From the NCBI GenBank assembly GCA_028551475.1, contig CM052359.1, positions 11,657,583 to 11,721,582 on the forward strand: a DNA stretch of 64,000 nucleotides, read 5' to 3'. Of the stretch, positions 22,857-33,957 are shown one piece after another; within the stretch, counting starts at the first letter, position 1; every line of letters begins with the position of its first letter. The notes beneath the pieces were generated by a model. The model saw only the letters and a list, made by a program, of their open reading frames with translations, did not search any database and had not been told where the DNA came from. Made by a program: the position numbers and the translations under genes. Source of the DNA: Casuarina equisetifolia (Eukaryota; Streptophyta; Magnoliopsida; Fagales; Casuarinaceae).

Positions 22857-24103
22857 ATGATAAGTTTAGTTTACGTTACTGGGGTACTAGGTGATAACCC
22901 TCTCTGATTTTCTGCATAGAAATGTTTACCGTCCTCTTCTTTTTCTTTTACCTGTTCTAATCTTTTTGCTCGTATATCCTTCAGGAAATATTATGTCAGG
23001 CTTGGTCTATCTTTCTCCTGCGTAAGCTTCTCTTCGAGTTCAGCACTTTTTCTGAACATTTCTTGATCTCTAGTGATAACTAAGTGAGAAGAGGATAATA
23101 ATTTGCAGACCAACGTTTTGGCGAATCGTGAAGCGTAGATCAACTGAGGAATTCGAGAGCCTTCCTTACATTTGCAAATTGTTGAATGCATACTTTTGGG
23201 TTTATTATGGACTTATTGAACCCGATAGCTTGCTGGTAGCCACCGTCAATATGTTCGGTGCTCTCGTGGAGATCATTTTTCTTACTATATTTCTACTTTT
23301 TGCCCCTTCAAGAATGAAAGTATGCTGTTCCTTTTCCCCGTCTGAATGACTTTTTAAGTTTAGATAAAATATCATAGTTTTTTTCATTTACTGTATATCC
23401 ATTGTCGTGCACGGTTATCCATCTCAGGCTAGGAGTGCTATACTAGTCGCAATTCTGGATGTGGGGTTTCCAGCAGCAGCGATCTTGCTGACGCAGTTCA
23501 TGCTACACGAAGAAATCCGGATTGTTGTTGCCGGGTTACTGTGTGTGGCCTTCAGTATGATTGCATATGCTTCACCTCTCTCAGCTATGGTAAGAATATG
23601 TTAGATCTACATACAAAAACTGCGTTTCACTATTATAAGCACTTGCTTGCAAGGTTGCTTGCGCTCCTAATTTAGTCTTATGTCTTTGTAAAAATGCATG
23701 TAGAAAACGGTTGTGACCACAAAGAGTGTGGAATACATGCCTTTCCTTCTCTCATTTATCATGTTCTTGAATGGAGGGGTTTGGGCTTTGTATGCCCTGC
23801 TCGCCAAAGACTTGTTTGTTGGGGTAAGTTCCCAGGATGAATTTCTTGTTTTATCAACTAAGCCACGGCGCTACGTCTCTTATATTCATTGACTGCATTG
23901 ATAGATAAGCATGGCCTTTATTGTAGATACCAAATGGGGCTGGATTTCTTCTTGGGACTGCTCAGCTGATTCTATATGGCATTTACTGGAAACCTAAGCC
24001 ATCCAGGCAAGTCTTGGACAATTTAGAAGATCAACAGCAACATGAGCCGCTCATCCCAGCCGGCATCGGGTCTTTGCAGAGGGAAAGGGACAGTAGGAAG
24101 TAA
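22857..24103 (+). CDS. SWEET sugar transporter A (SWEET16/17 clade), 6 exons
   Basis: The predicted protein has 246 residues and the seven-helix SWEET layout (two MtN3/saliva repeats joined by one helix). SWEETs carry sugars by facilitated diffusion; the SWEET16/17 clade acts in the tonoplast, often on fructose. Exons: 22857-22890, 22985-23021, 23109-23319, 23428-23589, 23704-23823, 23927-24103, all with GT...AG borders. Visible motifs are [20 protein letters not shown], the Asn of [33 protein letters not shown] and [13 protein letters not shown]; the four prolines of the transport hinge (SP, LPY, SPLS, YMPF) are present. The first 24 residues ([12 protein letters not shown]...) are less typical than in gene B. 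Exons 1-5 have the same lengths as gene B. No stop or frameshift was found. Clade placement is by motif memory, not a tree. Confidence 0.9.
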
Positions 24104-25081
24104 TTCTCTAGAAGCAGCAGCTAATGTCAGTAAGAGAAAGGGTATCGCATGAAGTGATATTTTTTCATTTTTGCATACTCATTTTTTGTTTCTCATCATC
24201 TTGTAGAAACCCTTGCTAATTTGGCTTCCATTTCAGCAATTGCACGTTCACCGATAACTAGTAGACAGCCTTCCATTCGTGGGTCACTGGATTGGTATCC
24301 TGAACGGGGCACTTTTCTATCCAATCCTAGACCAAATTTTTCTCGGAAGATGAGTTTGAGATTTAGAGTTTACCGCGAGTATTTGGATGGTTTCTTTAGG
24401 TTGGAGAGGACAGGTTGACTGGTTGGAGGCCGTTTGCGTGGGGGAGAAATTTTGGGGCTGTTAAGAGCTTCAACACTTCTAGCATTTTTGTAAAAAATAT
24501 GAGTTTGGCATGTTAGGGCGAGTTACAGAGACAGATGCGGTAAACTACCTCGGTGACTAGCAGCTACGGCGAGGATTCTAATAATGTTTTAGGGTTTCAC
24601 CCGTTGATCCAATGACAAAATTCTTTCATGAATATGGTAATTATTCAGCCGTTCAATTATAACGAGGGTTCAATTTGCAGATTGCACGAAATTTCAATAC
24701 GTGGGTCCCTATTATCAACATCAAAGCCATGGAAGAACCTCTATAAAGAAATCCCGAATATCCTTTTCTCCTGCCCCGGCGGCTTTGCCCTTGTTACTTT
24801 CTGTATAAAAAATTGTCCACATTTGTAGAAAAGCACTGGAAGGAGTCTCATGTAGTCGGTAGGAAATAGGTCCAAAATCATTTGGCCCCGACATTATCGT
24901 AGACTAGGGACCAGCTCTGTTTCTGCATGGTATTTCTACTAAAATAGACTGTACATGACAGCTGCTACTTGGTTATAGATTTTCTTTGCTTTTTGTCCTT
25001 TCTTGAGCAAATTACAAGGTACAGTTCATCTGGGAGATATGCAGCCTCTTGTGATCAGAGATTGTAGGTCTATCGAGACAG
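24104..25081. other. 3' flank of SWEET A, no recognised gene
   Basis: It holds the 3' UTR of SWEET A and intergenic sequence. A 65-codon frame (24221-24418) and a 66-codon frame (24628-24828) have no recognised domain. Confidence 0.4.
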
Positions 25082-25589
25082 TGTTGGGGGCAAGAAGCTA
25101 CGCATCATGCATAAATCGCACTAACATCAAGTTATTAAAATTAAAAAGATAAGAAATCAACACAGTTTATTTAGAGTGGTTTAGTAAATAACACCTACAT
25201 CCACTATCATTGGGGATTCGGGCCCTTCTCCTTTCCATTAAGCTGAAAATCAAGAGAGAACAAAGATACAGAACTTTTCTCTCTTGAACTACCTAGGCTG
25301 CTTGCCGGACCGCTACAGTATCAACGGCCAGACGAGCTACAGTACCGGGCAGCAGCAACAGCACGCAGCTGCGTGCCTTTCTCTAGCTCTCAGCACTCTG
25401 TTTTTCTGCACTCTGCACTCTCAGCACATTCTGCTGCGCTCTATACTGCACTTGGCACACGGCAGCTCCAGCACCGTTTCTGCACAATTCTAGAACATTC
25501 CAGCACATACCCACTCACTACACGTGGAGTAAGGACAAACATTGGCGTAGGGACAAGTTTGTCCTTAGTAATTTTACAAATATCCAACA
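25082..25589 (-). repeat. solo LTR with target-site duplication
   Basis: The plus strand starts TGTTGGGGGCAAG and ends TATCCAACA, so the ends are TG...CA with matching 6-base inverted tips TGTTGG/CCAACA. Flanks are GACAG (25077-25081) and GATAG (25590-25594), a 5-bp target duplication with one change. No retrotransposon interior adjoins either end. It is probably minus-oriented, judging from the layout of TGTTGGATATTTG at the right end. Length 508 bp. Confidence 0.75.
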
Positions 25590-25594
25590 GATAG

Positions 25595-25897
25595 CCACTC
25601 TGCCGATTTGTGTGCTTATTCGTTACTAGCTCGGTGAACTTTTTACTGCTTAGGTCTTCCATTGTGAAGTAGACTTTGATTGAACATCTACCACTTCCGA
25701 AGTCTTCCTCTAAAATATATTCTTTCGTCCGGTGATAGGGAGCTTCAGAAACTTTCCCTGTCAACTCCTCGCAACTTGCAACATTTACTGACCCGAAGGT
25801 AGATGAAGACAAACAGATGTAGTCACCTTGTAATTGACGACTAGATTGAAATATCTCTTCGAATAGACGACCAGATATGGTAAAATCCTTGACCTTA
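25595..25897 (-). other. unrecognised open frame ending at a retrotransposon edge
   Basis: From the left end of element P (25898) the minus strand is open for about 100 codons without a stop: it begins KVKDFTISGRLFEEIFQSSR, passes CEELTGKVSEAPYHRTKEYI and runs to about 25595, then into the solo LTR. Composition looks protein-like (charged and hydrophobic residues mixed, no low complexity). I do not recognise the family. It may be an exon cut by element P. The first ATG is at 25812, but an upstream exon could have lain beyond the insertion. Confidence 0.4.
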
Positions 25898-26326
25898 TGT
25901 GCCGCGTGCCTTCAACCGAAGGAGTAGACAACGTAGAAAAGGGAATGAAGAATAAGTCAAAAAATCAAAAGAAGGTTAGGTAAGTTTTAAAAGTTGGATA
26001 GGTAGTTAGGCATTTTTGTTTAGTTTACTAGTCATATGTAAATATCATCTTGGAATTTCATAAATCCCACACATTTTGGAAGCATTATATTGGTGTTTCT
26101 GCGTAAAGGCACTCATCTTTTAAAAGACATTTCCTTTTAAAGATTTTTATCTCAAGGCACTCTTTGGTTTTTTTAGAGATTGAAGGCTTTCCTTTCATTA
26201 TTTAGAATTCACATCATAAGAAAGTCTATCAAGTTTAACTTTTAGACCGATTCAAATCATTTGTTTAACTTCAAAAGTCCATCACTAGATCAGTCACATT
26301 TGCATATGAAAATTTGATGTCAAAAA
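25898..26326 (+). repeat. 5' LTR of element P, right arm missing
   Basis: It starts TGTGCCGCGTGCC and follows the 3' LTR (34933) through the left arm and the loop: shared blocks include GGAAGCATTATATTGGTGTT, GAGATTGAAGGCTTT and AAGAAAGTCTA. It breaks off at about 26326, where the 3' LTR continues into its right arm, and Gag starts six bases later, so the right arm, primer-binding site and leader are deleted. Confidence 0.75.
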
Positions 26327-26331
26327 CAATT

Positions 26332-27230
26332 ATGGCAGATCTCCGTGTTGATCATTTGAAGGCTATGCAGGCTAACATGTAGAGGCAGCTCCTGGGGATG
26401 ACGGTTATGATGGTTATGATGGTTATGATGGTTATGATGCCATAATTGTTGGCCTAAAACCAACAAAAAATTGCATCTAAGGTAGGTGAAGCTACCAGTC
26501 CGAAAAATACTAAGAAGGATCCAATGGAGCTAGTAGAAAATCTAACATCTTAGGTAAAGGCGTGTCCAATATCAACCCAATGTGGTGAAATTCTATTTTC
26601 TTAAGTTAAGCAAATCAATTCTTTAACTATAATCATACACCTGATGAAAAGAAAGTCTATTAGTTCTTAGAATTTTTGAGGAGATGTCTAAATTTTGTAT
26701 CAACTTTTCAAGGAAAGCATGGTTAATCGTCCCATCATGGGGCCTTTTAACAAATGAAATGGGTGAAAGGTATGGTCCCTCTAATTATCAAGATTTAAAA
26801 AAAAAAAATACACAGGAATTGTAGCATAGTATCAAGACCAGTTTTTCATATTACTAATTAAATTTGGAAAACTCTCGGCACCAAATTGGCTATTTCCTCA
26901 GTGGACTTCAAGAAAACCTCTTGATTGATGTCCAATCGAAAAAACCTGACTTCTTAGCCACAGCAATGGGCTTAGCCTTACTGTTTGAAGGGAAAGCATC
27001 ATAAGTAGGTTAAAGAGAGGCTTTTCTGATCAACCGACTTCGGCTCCACTTGGTGCAATCATCTTGGCCAACATAAAAGTTGTATGGCCTCTGTTTTCAT
27101 TATGACAAGAGTTTCGTTCCCATACACCATTGTAGATGGCTATGCATAATGGAGGGAGTTTGGCCGAAGGAGCAAGACAACTCAAATGCCAAGGTGGAGG
27201 AAGAATCAAATAGAACCAATAACGAACAGA
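26332..27230 (+). pseudogene. gypsy Gag of element P, broken
   Basis: It begins ATGGCAGATCTCCG (MADLRVDHLKAMQANM then a stop). Later pieces are SVDFKKTS and LMSNRKNLTS in one frame, ALLFEGKA-like sequence near 26980, and a zinc-knuckle relic around 27075-27140 (HYDKSFVPIHHCRWLCIMEG). A 9-base tandem repeat TGGTTATGA (about four units, 26402-26439) lies near the start. Element Q interrupts the region after the knuckle. Confidence 0.7.
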
Positions 27231-27235
27231 CAATC

Positions 27236-27755
27236 TGTTACGCTCTTGTGTAACAGCTCGGGTCTGAGGACGATTTTCTGGGAAGTCACCTCTAAAGAGG
27301 TCAAAAAACTTCTTCTTCTTAGACCTCCCTATCATGAAAGAGGAGTATAAGACCTAGCTTGTAAGTAAGCAAACCTCTAGAGCTTCATTAATTCCTTGTC
27401 TGTCAATACAAAAGCACCCCATCTCTGTATAGGACCGGGTATCTGACCGCGCATGCTTTTTGGATTACATGATCGAAGAGCAGGACATGGCCCCTGCTTC
27501 ATCCCTTTCTTACGCTTCCTACTTGCATGCTAATTTACATTTAGTGACTAAGACAATATAGGCACCAACCGATCAAAGGTTTGGCTTTCAGAAGTTTTCT
27601 TCCTACCTACTAGTTAGAGGATTGCGTTCACGCTTCTTGGCCTATGCTAGTTTTCCAATAGCAAGACCAGCTAGCCTTCCAGTTTAATCAACCAGACATT
27701 CAAAAGTGGACCCCTGCAACTACCACATCATCCTCTTGGGAGTGGGTCCGTAACA
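27236..27755 (-). repeat. 3' LTR of element Q
   Basis: It starts TGTTACGCTCTTGTGTAACA and ends GGGTCCGTAACA. The first 21 bases hold a hairpin (TGTTAC, 8-base loop, GTAACA). The LTR-internal frame on the minus strand (27335-27030) is not a gene. Confidence 0.9.
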
Positions 27756-27772
27756 ACTCCCACCCTCCCAAT
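27756..27772 (-). other. polypurine tract of element Q
   Basis: The minus strand reads TTGGGAGGGTGGGAGT directly before the 3' LTR, the plus-strand DNA primer site of LTR retrotransposons. Confidence 0.75.
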
Positions 27773-27799
27773 TTTAGACCTTGGCCCCAAGGTTGAACT

Positions 27800-29100
27800 C
27801 AGGGAAGTGGGTCTGCATGAAGGCAAGATTTTCTCAAGTAGCTTCCGCTGGAGACATTCCACGCCAATGCAATAGGACTTTGGGTTGCTCGTTAAGAGTG
27901 CGCTGATCTAAGATGGCCTGAGGTTGGGCCGTGAAAATGGCTTCGTCTTCAAGATATATGGGGAGCTTGGTGATAGTGATGGCATTATCGCCCAAGTATT
28001 TTTTAAGGGAGCTAACATGGCACACCGGTGTGGATTTTAGAGTATGAAGGTAACTGAAGTTTATAAGCCACCTTCCTTATGCGGGTAGTGATTCCGAATG
28101 GGCCATAAAATCGGGGGGAAAGTTTATAGGCACGTCAAAAAGCTACGGACGTCTGACGATAGGGCAACAAACAAATGTATACCCACTCAGCCTCTTGGTA
28201 CTCGACTTCACGATGATGCTTGTCAAATTGGCTTTTCATGCACTCTTGGGTTGTAAGCAAGTGGTCCTTCAAAGTGGTAAGGATAAACTCTTAGGTACAC
28301 AACTCACAATCAACTGCATCTAATTGAGTAGTGCCAGGAACATATGGGATCAGAGAAGGAGGGAGTCGCCTGTAAACAGCTTCATAGGGGGTCATCTTAG
28401 TGCTACTGTTAAGACTAGTGTTGTGGTAAAATTCCGACCAAGCCAGCCATTTCATCCAATCTTGCGGCCTATCCAGCACAAAGCAACAAAGGTAGAGTTC
28501 GATGGAACAGTTGGCCACCTCGGTTTACCCATTCGTTTGGGGATGATAGGCGGATGAAAAGTTGAATTTGTTGCCTTGAAGTTGGAAAAGTTTCTTCCAG
28601 AAGGTGCTCATGAAAATAGAGTCACGATCACACACTATCACACTCGACAGGCCATAGAGCTTGTAGATTTCTTTAAAGAACACTTGGGCAACCGTTTGTG
28701 TTGAATAAGGATGCTTAAGGGGTAGAAACCGAGCATATTTGGACAGGAAATCAACCACCACCAAGAGGGAATTCTTACCCTGAGAGAGAGGTAAACCGTC
28801 TATGAAGTCCATAGATATAACTTGCCAAATCTATCATGGAATGGGGAGCGGTTGTAGAAGGCCGGCAGGGGCTCGGGTTTCCCACTTCTGAACCTGGCAT
28901 ATCTTGCATTTGTGAATGAAGTCCTGGAGCAATGGCCCCAAGTGCTTCTAGTAGAAGACTGCTTGAAGTCTCTGGGCAATCTTTTGGTAGCCTTCGTGGG
29001 TGCTACCATGGAACTCCTGCATAATGGGTCCAATGAAGGAAGAAGAGTCACATAAGAAGATGTGATTCTTGAAGAAAACCAAGCCACCTCGAACAAGCCA
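27800..29100 (-). pseudogene. element Q integrase and chromodomain-like C-terminus
   Basis: Zinc-finger region and start of integrase are in broken frames around 29096-28800. The catalytic core is clear at 28812-28525: MDFIDGLPLSQGKNSLLVVV, LYGLSSVIVCDRDSIFMSTF and SSAYHPQTNG, with the first two acidic residues (DFIDG, VCDRD) visible. Frame 28518-28291 continues with WLAWSEFYHNTS and TPYEAVYRR. The tail at 28025-27834 (HVSSLKKYLGD, QAILDQRTLNEQPKVLLHWR) is the chromodomain-like block after integrase in Tekay/Reina-type chromoviruses. Frames change several times. Confidence 0.88.
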
Positions 29101-29907
29101 CTGCCCTACGGCCTCACCGGCCTCAATCCGTTGGACTAGCTCTCCTAGCTTATCACAAGTTTCCTACTTGATTAGCTTTATCCAATGTGGGATCGGGACT
29201 GAGATGGTCGTGAAACATGTGGGTTCTCTGGGACTGGGTAGTAATAGTGCCACTGGGCTAAGGGTACAAGGGATGGTTCTTTAGAGGCCATGTCACCTTC
29301 TTGTGGAAGCAAACAATGAAGCCCAACCTCGGATAGATGGATTCCACACCTAATTTTTTTTTTTTGTGCAGAGTCCCAACACGTGAGGAATAGCATCTCC
29401 TATGCTGTTTAACTCTAGTCAGGACACCCAAATTCGAGGATGAGGAATACAGGTGGCTTGGTTCTCCATGCTCCAAGAAAGAGCATCAGTAATTGAGTGT
29501 TCAACTTCAAGTCAATATTCTACTCAAAAGTCATACCCCATTAATTTGGCCAGCCACTTATATTGCACCAAAGTGGTAATATGCTGCTCCTACATGTGTT
29601 TCAAGCTGCTATGATAGGTACTGTTCACAAACTGCAGCCCCAGAAAGTAGTGACGCCATTTTTTGATAGCTAGTACCACAACAAAGAACTCTTTCTCATA
29701 AGTAGACAAAAGACTCTTCCTTCCCTTCAAGGCTTGACTATAGTAGGCCACAGGTTGATTGCCTTAAGAGAGAACCACACCCGCACTTGCGTTGGATGCA
29801 TCACTCTCTAGAACAAATTGTTATGAGAAATCAAGAAAGGCTAGGACTGAAGTGTGAGAAAGAGCTCATTTCAAGCTGTTAAAGGCAACTTCTGCCTCTG
29901 GGCCATA
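29100..29907 (-). pseudogene. element Q RNase H and connection region, decayed
   Basis: On the minus strand this spans RNase H between RT and integrase, with motifs such as the acidic DASNAS-like stretch near 29790 and the Tyr-Ser-Thr-Tyr-Glu-Lys-Glu region near 29690. Open frames of 72 codons at 29178-29476 are not in the coding frame. Multiple stops. Confidence 0.65.
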
Positions 29908-30836
29908 CTAGAATGCATTCTTCTTTAGGAGCTCCCATAATGGCCAAGCTATGAGGCCATAATGCTTAACAAACCGGTGGTAATAGCTGGATAATTCCAA
30001 AAAACCCCTTAGGGCCTTGATGTTATGAAGTTCTAGCCATGCCTCTATAGCTTTGATCTTGTCAAAATCAACATTAACACCCTTAGAGCTGATAATGTGA
30101 CTCAGAAATCCCACGCTTGTGCCAAACTCACACTTACTAAGTTTAGCGAAGAGTTGGTGGTGTTGTAACACTTCCAACACTGCCTTGAGATATGTTTCAT
30201 ACTCTTGCCATGACTTACTATAAATTATAATGTCATAAAAAAAAAAAAAGCACGAACTCATGTAGAAACTGTTGAAAGACAATGTTCATCATAGCTTGGA
30301 ATGTATATGGTGCATTGCATAGTTCAAATGGCATTACAAGCCACTCAAAGTGGTCGTGATGCATTCTGAATGCAATTTTGGCCACATCTTCAAGTGCAAC
30401 TTTGACTTGGTGATAACCATAGAAGAGGTCCAGCTTGGAGAAGACAATAGCTCCGTGCAGTTCATCCAGGAGCTCATCGATCTTTGGGATTAGGAAACAA
30501 TCCTTCACAATCAGTTGATTAAGCGTCCAAAAGTCCACACACATGCCAGGAACCGTCTCTTTTCTTTACAAAGAGAATTGGTGAGGAGTATGCGCTTGTA
30601 CTACAGTGTATGACTCCTGACTCAAGAAGTTCCTAGATCAGTCTCTCAATCTCGATTTTTTGATAATGCAAATAATGGTATGGGCGCACCATTACTAGAT
30701 CACTGTCTGGCTTTAGTGAAATCCGGTGAATGAACTTCCGGTCCAATGGAAATCCCTTTGGTTTTGTAAAAACTTCCTGAAACTCTTGCACAATACCTTG
30801 GATGGTCAAGACCCATGGATCGGCAAGTGATTCCAC
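29908..30836 (-). pseudogene. element Q reverse transcriptase, broken
   Basis: Three frames in order: 30836-30633 (IQGIVQEFQEVFTKPKGFPL), 30544-30233 (PKIDELLDELHGAIVFSKLD, VMPFELCNAPYTFQAMMN) and 30282-29908 (YDIIIYSKS, LSKCEFGTSVGFLSHIISSK, RGFLELSSYYHRFVKHYGLI). The catalytic motif now sits in a run of Phe codons, and a frameshift falls at the poly-A/T tract at 30239-30251 beside it. Another shift separates the first two frames. Copying RNA into DNA is therefore lost. Confidence 0.88.
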
Positions 30837-31153
30837 TACTTCTTATTCCTTCAAATAATTAAAGTCAAGTAGGATTTAGTGCAACAATCCTCATTTTTGT
30901 CTTTTAATTCTCTAAGTATCTCTCCCGCCCTTAATACTTGATTCGGAAGATTTGCTGACCTTGTCAATTCGACAAATGTGCCCTTGTGGTGAATTTCATA
31001 CTCAAACGAGAGAAATCCCAAAAAATAGGGCCCAAAGTGGAAAACCACTAGGCACCTAAGACTGCATCAAAACCTTCCAAGGCCAACAGAAGGAAATTGA
31101 TATGGAATAGGGTACCTTGTAGCCACACCAAAAGCTATTGGAAAATAGGCTTT
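30837..31153 (-). pseudogene. element Q, end of protease region after the solo LTR
   Basis: The minus strand reads LQGTLFHINFLLLALEGFDA, then VLGA, a stop and WFSTLGPIFWDFSRLSMKF, the conserved end of the gypsy protease domain and spacer before RT. It was continuous with 32711-33230 before the LTR insertion. Confidence 0.75.
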
Positions 31154-32710
31154 TGTTGTGACTAAAAATATATTGATAAATATAATCCTTGAAATATGTT
31201 TTTCATATGTACAAAAGAAAATTATAGGAAGTAAAAAGTGTACAAATTATAATATCAATTAATAATATTATAAAGTAACCAAGTTCCTACATTCCTTCAT
31301 AAAACATATTCTTAAAGTTCTTTTTGAGAAATATATTTGTGTATGATGCCAAAAATATATTTGAACATTTTATTAAGAAAAATAATACTTGGCTTTATGC
31401 ACTTGTATGAACAGGAGGAGCCTTGATTCTAGCTTGATTTTCGTTCAAAGCTAAGATATATATTACATCAAAATGTGATCTTTATAAAAACTCATATTAT
31501 TGGACCATGCTTACATTATTAGACTATGTTATAATTGCTGGACCCTATCGATATTGGACTTTACACTACTGGACCATTGTTTCGTGACACGGCCCACATC
31601 TGATGAAAGAGGCCTACTTGAGTTTGCTATGGCGTTGTCTCACTTACTAGAGGCGCGTTTGTTATGGTGTCATCTCACTTACTAGAGGTGCATTCACTAC
31701 GGCATCGTCTCACTTATTAGAGACGCGCATAAGAGGGTTCTCGATCATTTGCCCTAGTCACTACCCTTCGAAGAAAAACACATCTCCACTGACACCTCTA
31801 TTCTCTCGAATCATCAAATGGAGGATTTTGGAGGATACTGGATGTCAAAATGGTCGGATTGAAGCTCTAAGAAGTGATATGATGTCGATTTGATAGATGG
31901 TTCACTGTTCCTAATGGGAAAAAGGCTATGGTTTAGGTTTAATCTAAAAAGTCCTAAATCTGTTCTCTATTTAAAGGGGATGTATGCGTGAAGATATTGA
32001 TTGATGATCTATAACTATTTAAAATGTTCGCTTTGAGAAGAAACAATCTTTTGAGCTCACTTATTACTTGATTCAAGTTCGTTTATCTCTTGATGACTCA
32101 CAAGGGTTCGGTGATATTTGATTATTCGGCTTATTCTTCAATTATCTAATTGATTATATCTTGTATAGCATTATTTATGTGCTGATTACACTTGAAAATA
32201 TTCATTGTACATAAATATTGAGGAAAATTCGAAACACTAATTTACTCAAATTAGGGATTTCATGATAAGAGCTTTGCACTTTGTTATCTATACTTGAATA
32301 GCTCCTCTGATTAGTAATATCCCTCAAACTACCATATTATTTGGGAATTTGCTATTGTACATGATCTTTTAATCATAACTTGTATCTGGACTTGAGAATT
32401 CCTTTAAGAATGAATTATTTGGATTAGGGAGAACGTGTTCTCCTAATCTGGTTGAGTAAAGGAGACTTCAATCAGCTGGATTGAAGGAGAAAAGAGTAGA
32501 CGTAGGACTCAAGGATTGAATGCTAAACCACCGTGGTAAATTAGGTCTTTGTTCTCTTGTTTTTTATTGATCTGAATAATTATGAATGTTTGCTGCTTAT
32601 TAATCTATTAATTGCTTACTTAATTGAATTGAATTTTTATTGTCAAGAAAAGTATATTATTGTTAAATTAACAATTCAACCCCCTTCTTGTTAAGCCATA
32701 AAACCCAACA
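31154..32710 (+). repeat. solo SIRE-like copia LTR inside element Q
   Basis: It begins TGTTGTGACTAAAAATATAT and ends CATAAAACCCAACA, with TG...CA ends. It aligns with the minus strand of 3347-4790 (shared AAATTATAATATCAA, ATATTATAAAGTA and the 3' block before ATAAAACC), so it is the same LTR family. A 35-bp minisatellite (31628-31732) and degenerate 21-bp units (about 31495-31585) lie inside. No copia coding sequence adjoins it. The flanks are GCTTT and AAAGC, which are inverted and not direct copies, so a clean target duplication is not seen. It splits the protease frame of Q. Confidence 0.8.
31628..31732. repeat. 35-bp tandem repeat, three units
   Basis: Units start at 31628, 31663 and 31698 and share TCTCACTTACTAGAGG or TCTCACTTATTAGAGA with a few differences. 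They sit inside the solo LTR and are not seen in the related LTR at 3347-4790. Confidence 0.85.
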
Positions 32711-33230
32711 AAAGCTCCTTGCACTGCCCACTACTTGTTAATATATCTCTGTTAGCTATTTGCACCTTGAGTGTTTTCTTGTTCTGAACTTTCAGCCTGA
32801 GATGTCTTGCAAGATCCACGTTTAGGAAATTATAGGTGCTGCCTGAGTCCACCAGGAAGCTCAAGACATGCCCATTTCCCCTTATGTGACCTAGTACACG
32901 CTTAATACAAGGACAAGGAGTACCAAAAATGGCGTTGAGTGAAATTTGGGGTACCTCTTCTTGAACCTCCATAGGATCCCTCTCCCCATCCTCTATGGTG
33001 CTTGAATCCTCTGAAAGTTTGATCATTACTCTGTCTAAGAAGAACAACTTTTTGCCGTTGTGAGAGGGAGTGAAGCGCTTGTCACAATTGAAGCAGAGTC
33101 CCTTTGCTCGACGTTCCATCATTTCTGCAGGGGTGAGTTTCTGGATGGGTCTACAGAGGCTAGGTATTCTATTGGAGCCACCCAAAGTTGGACGAGGGTT
33201 GTTTACCCCTGAGCTGGGATTTATCCGCAC
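32711..33230 (-). pseudogene. element Q zinc knuckle and protease N-part
   Basis: An open frame of 179 codons begins in the spacer after Gag, passes GLCFNCDKRFTPSHNGKKLF (zinc-knuckle relic, last Cys replaced) and reaches the protease active site LSFLVDSGSTYNFLNVDLAR, with the catalytic D-S-G intact. It ends in the inserted solo LTR at CKEL. This is one of the better preserved frames in the window, but it is split from its C-terminal part at 30837-31153. Confidence 0.88.
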
Positions 33231-33957
33231 CGTGGGTGTATTCTAGCCTCTTATTGCTCTAGCTTTCCCTTCATATATCTTAGTCATACCTATTGCAGTA
33301 GATAAAATGGAGAGTTTAGAGAGCCTTACATCTATTCGAATTTCTTCCTTAATGCCATTGATGAAGCAGCTAATTTATTAGTGGGAAGACATATTTTCCA
33401 TGCGTAGGATGAGTCTTGAAAATTCTTTTTGATACTCCATAATTGTACCTTGCTGCATGAGTTTTGTTAGGTCCCTGAAGTAGTCGCAGTAGTGGTTTGG
33501 TCCATTTCGCTCCAAGAGGTCTTCCGTGAGTAATTCCCATGTAAGCGCATCTTGGTTGTGTTCTTGTTTGAGCATTCGGTACCACATTTGCACTTCACCC
33601 TCCAGATTCTAGGAGGCGATGTGTACCCTATTGTTTTATGGGGTGTGGTGGAATTCAAAGAAATAATCCACATGGAATATCCAATCCGTAGGATTAGTTT
33701 CTCTGTTGTAACGTGGGAACTCCATTGTCATTGGTGGTTGTTGCTGGCCTCTTGACTGTGTGTTGTCCTCTGGAAGAGGGACAGTCATCTTAGGCTTGCT
33801 TCTACTCGTGGAGCCTCCTGATGCATCTTGGCTATCTCGATTGGTACGCTCAATCTTTGCATCAAGTGCCACAAACATCTAATGCATTGTTTCATTCATC
33901 TCTTAGAAACGATGCTCCAAGATGGCACTTTGATTTACTCCCACAAGTGCAGACATT
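33231..33957 (-). pseudogene. element Q Gag, broken
   Basis: The 33878-33636 frame starts MFVALDAKIERTNRDSQDAS and carries MTMEFPRYNRETNPTDWIFH, the gypsy Gag entry motif, then FFEFHHTP. After a frameshift, 33593-33378 continues with LKQEHNQDALTWELLTEDLL and YQKEFSRLILRMENMSSH. A likely initiation region is just inside the primer-binding site. Confidence 0.85.

Noticed and set aside
27030..27335. 101-codon minus-strand open frame
   Set aside because: It spans the outer edge of element Q's LTR and element P Gag in the wrong strand; no domain.
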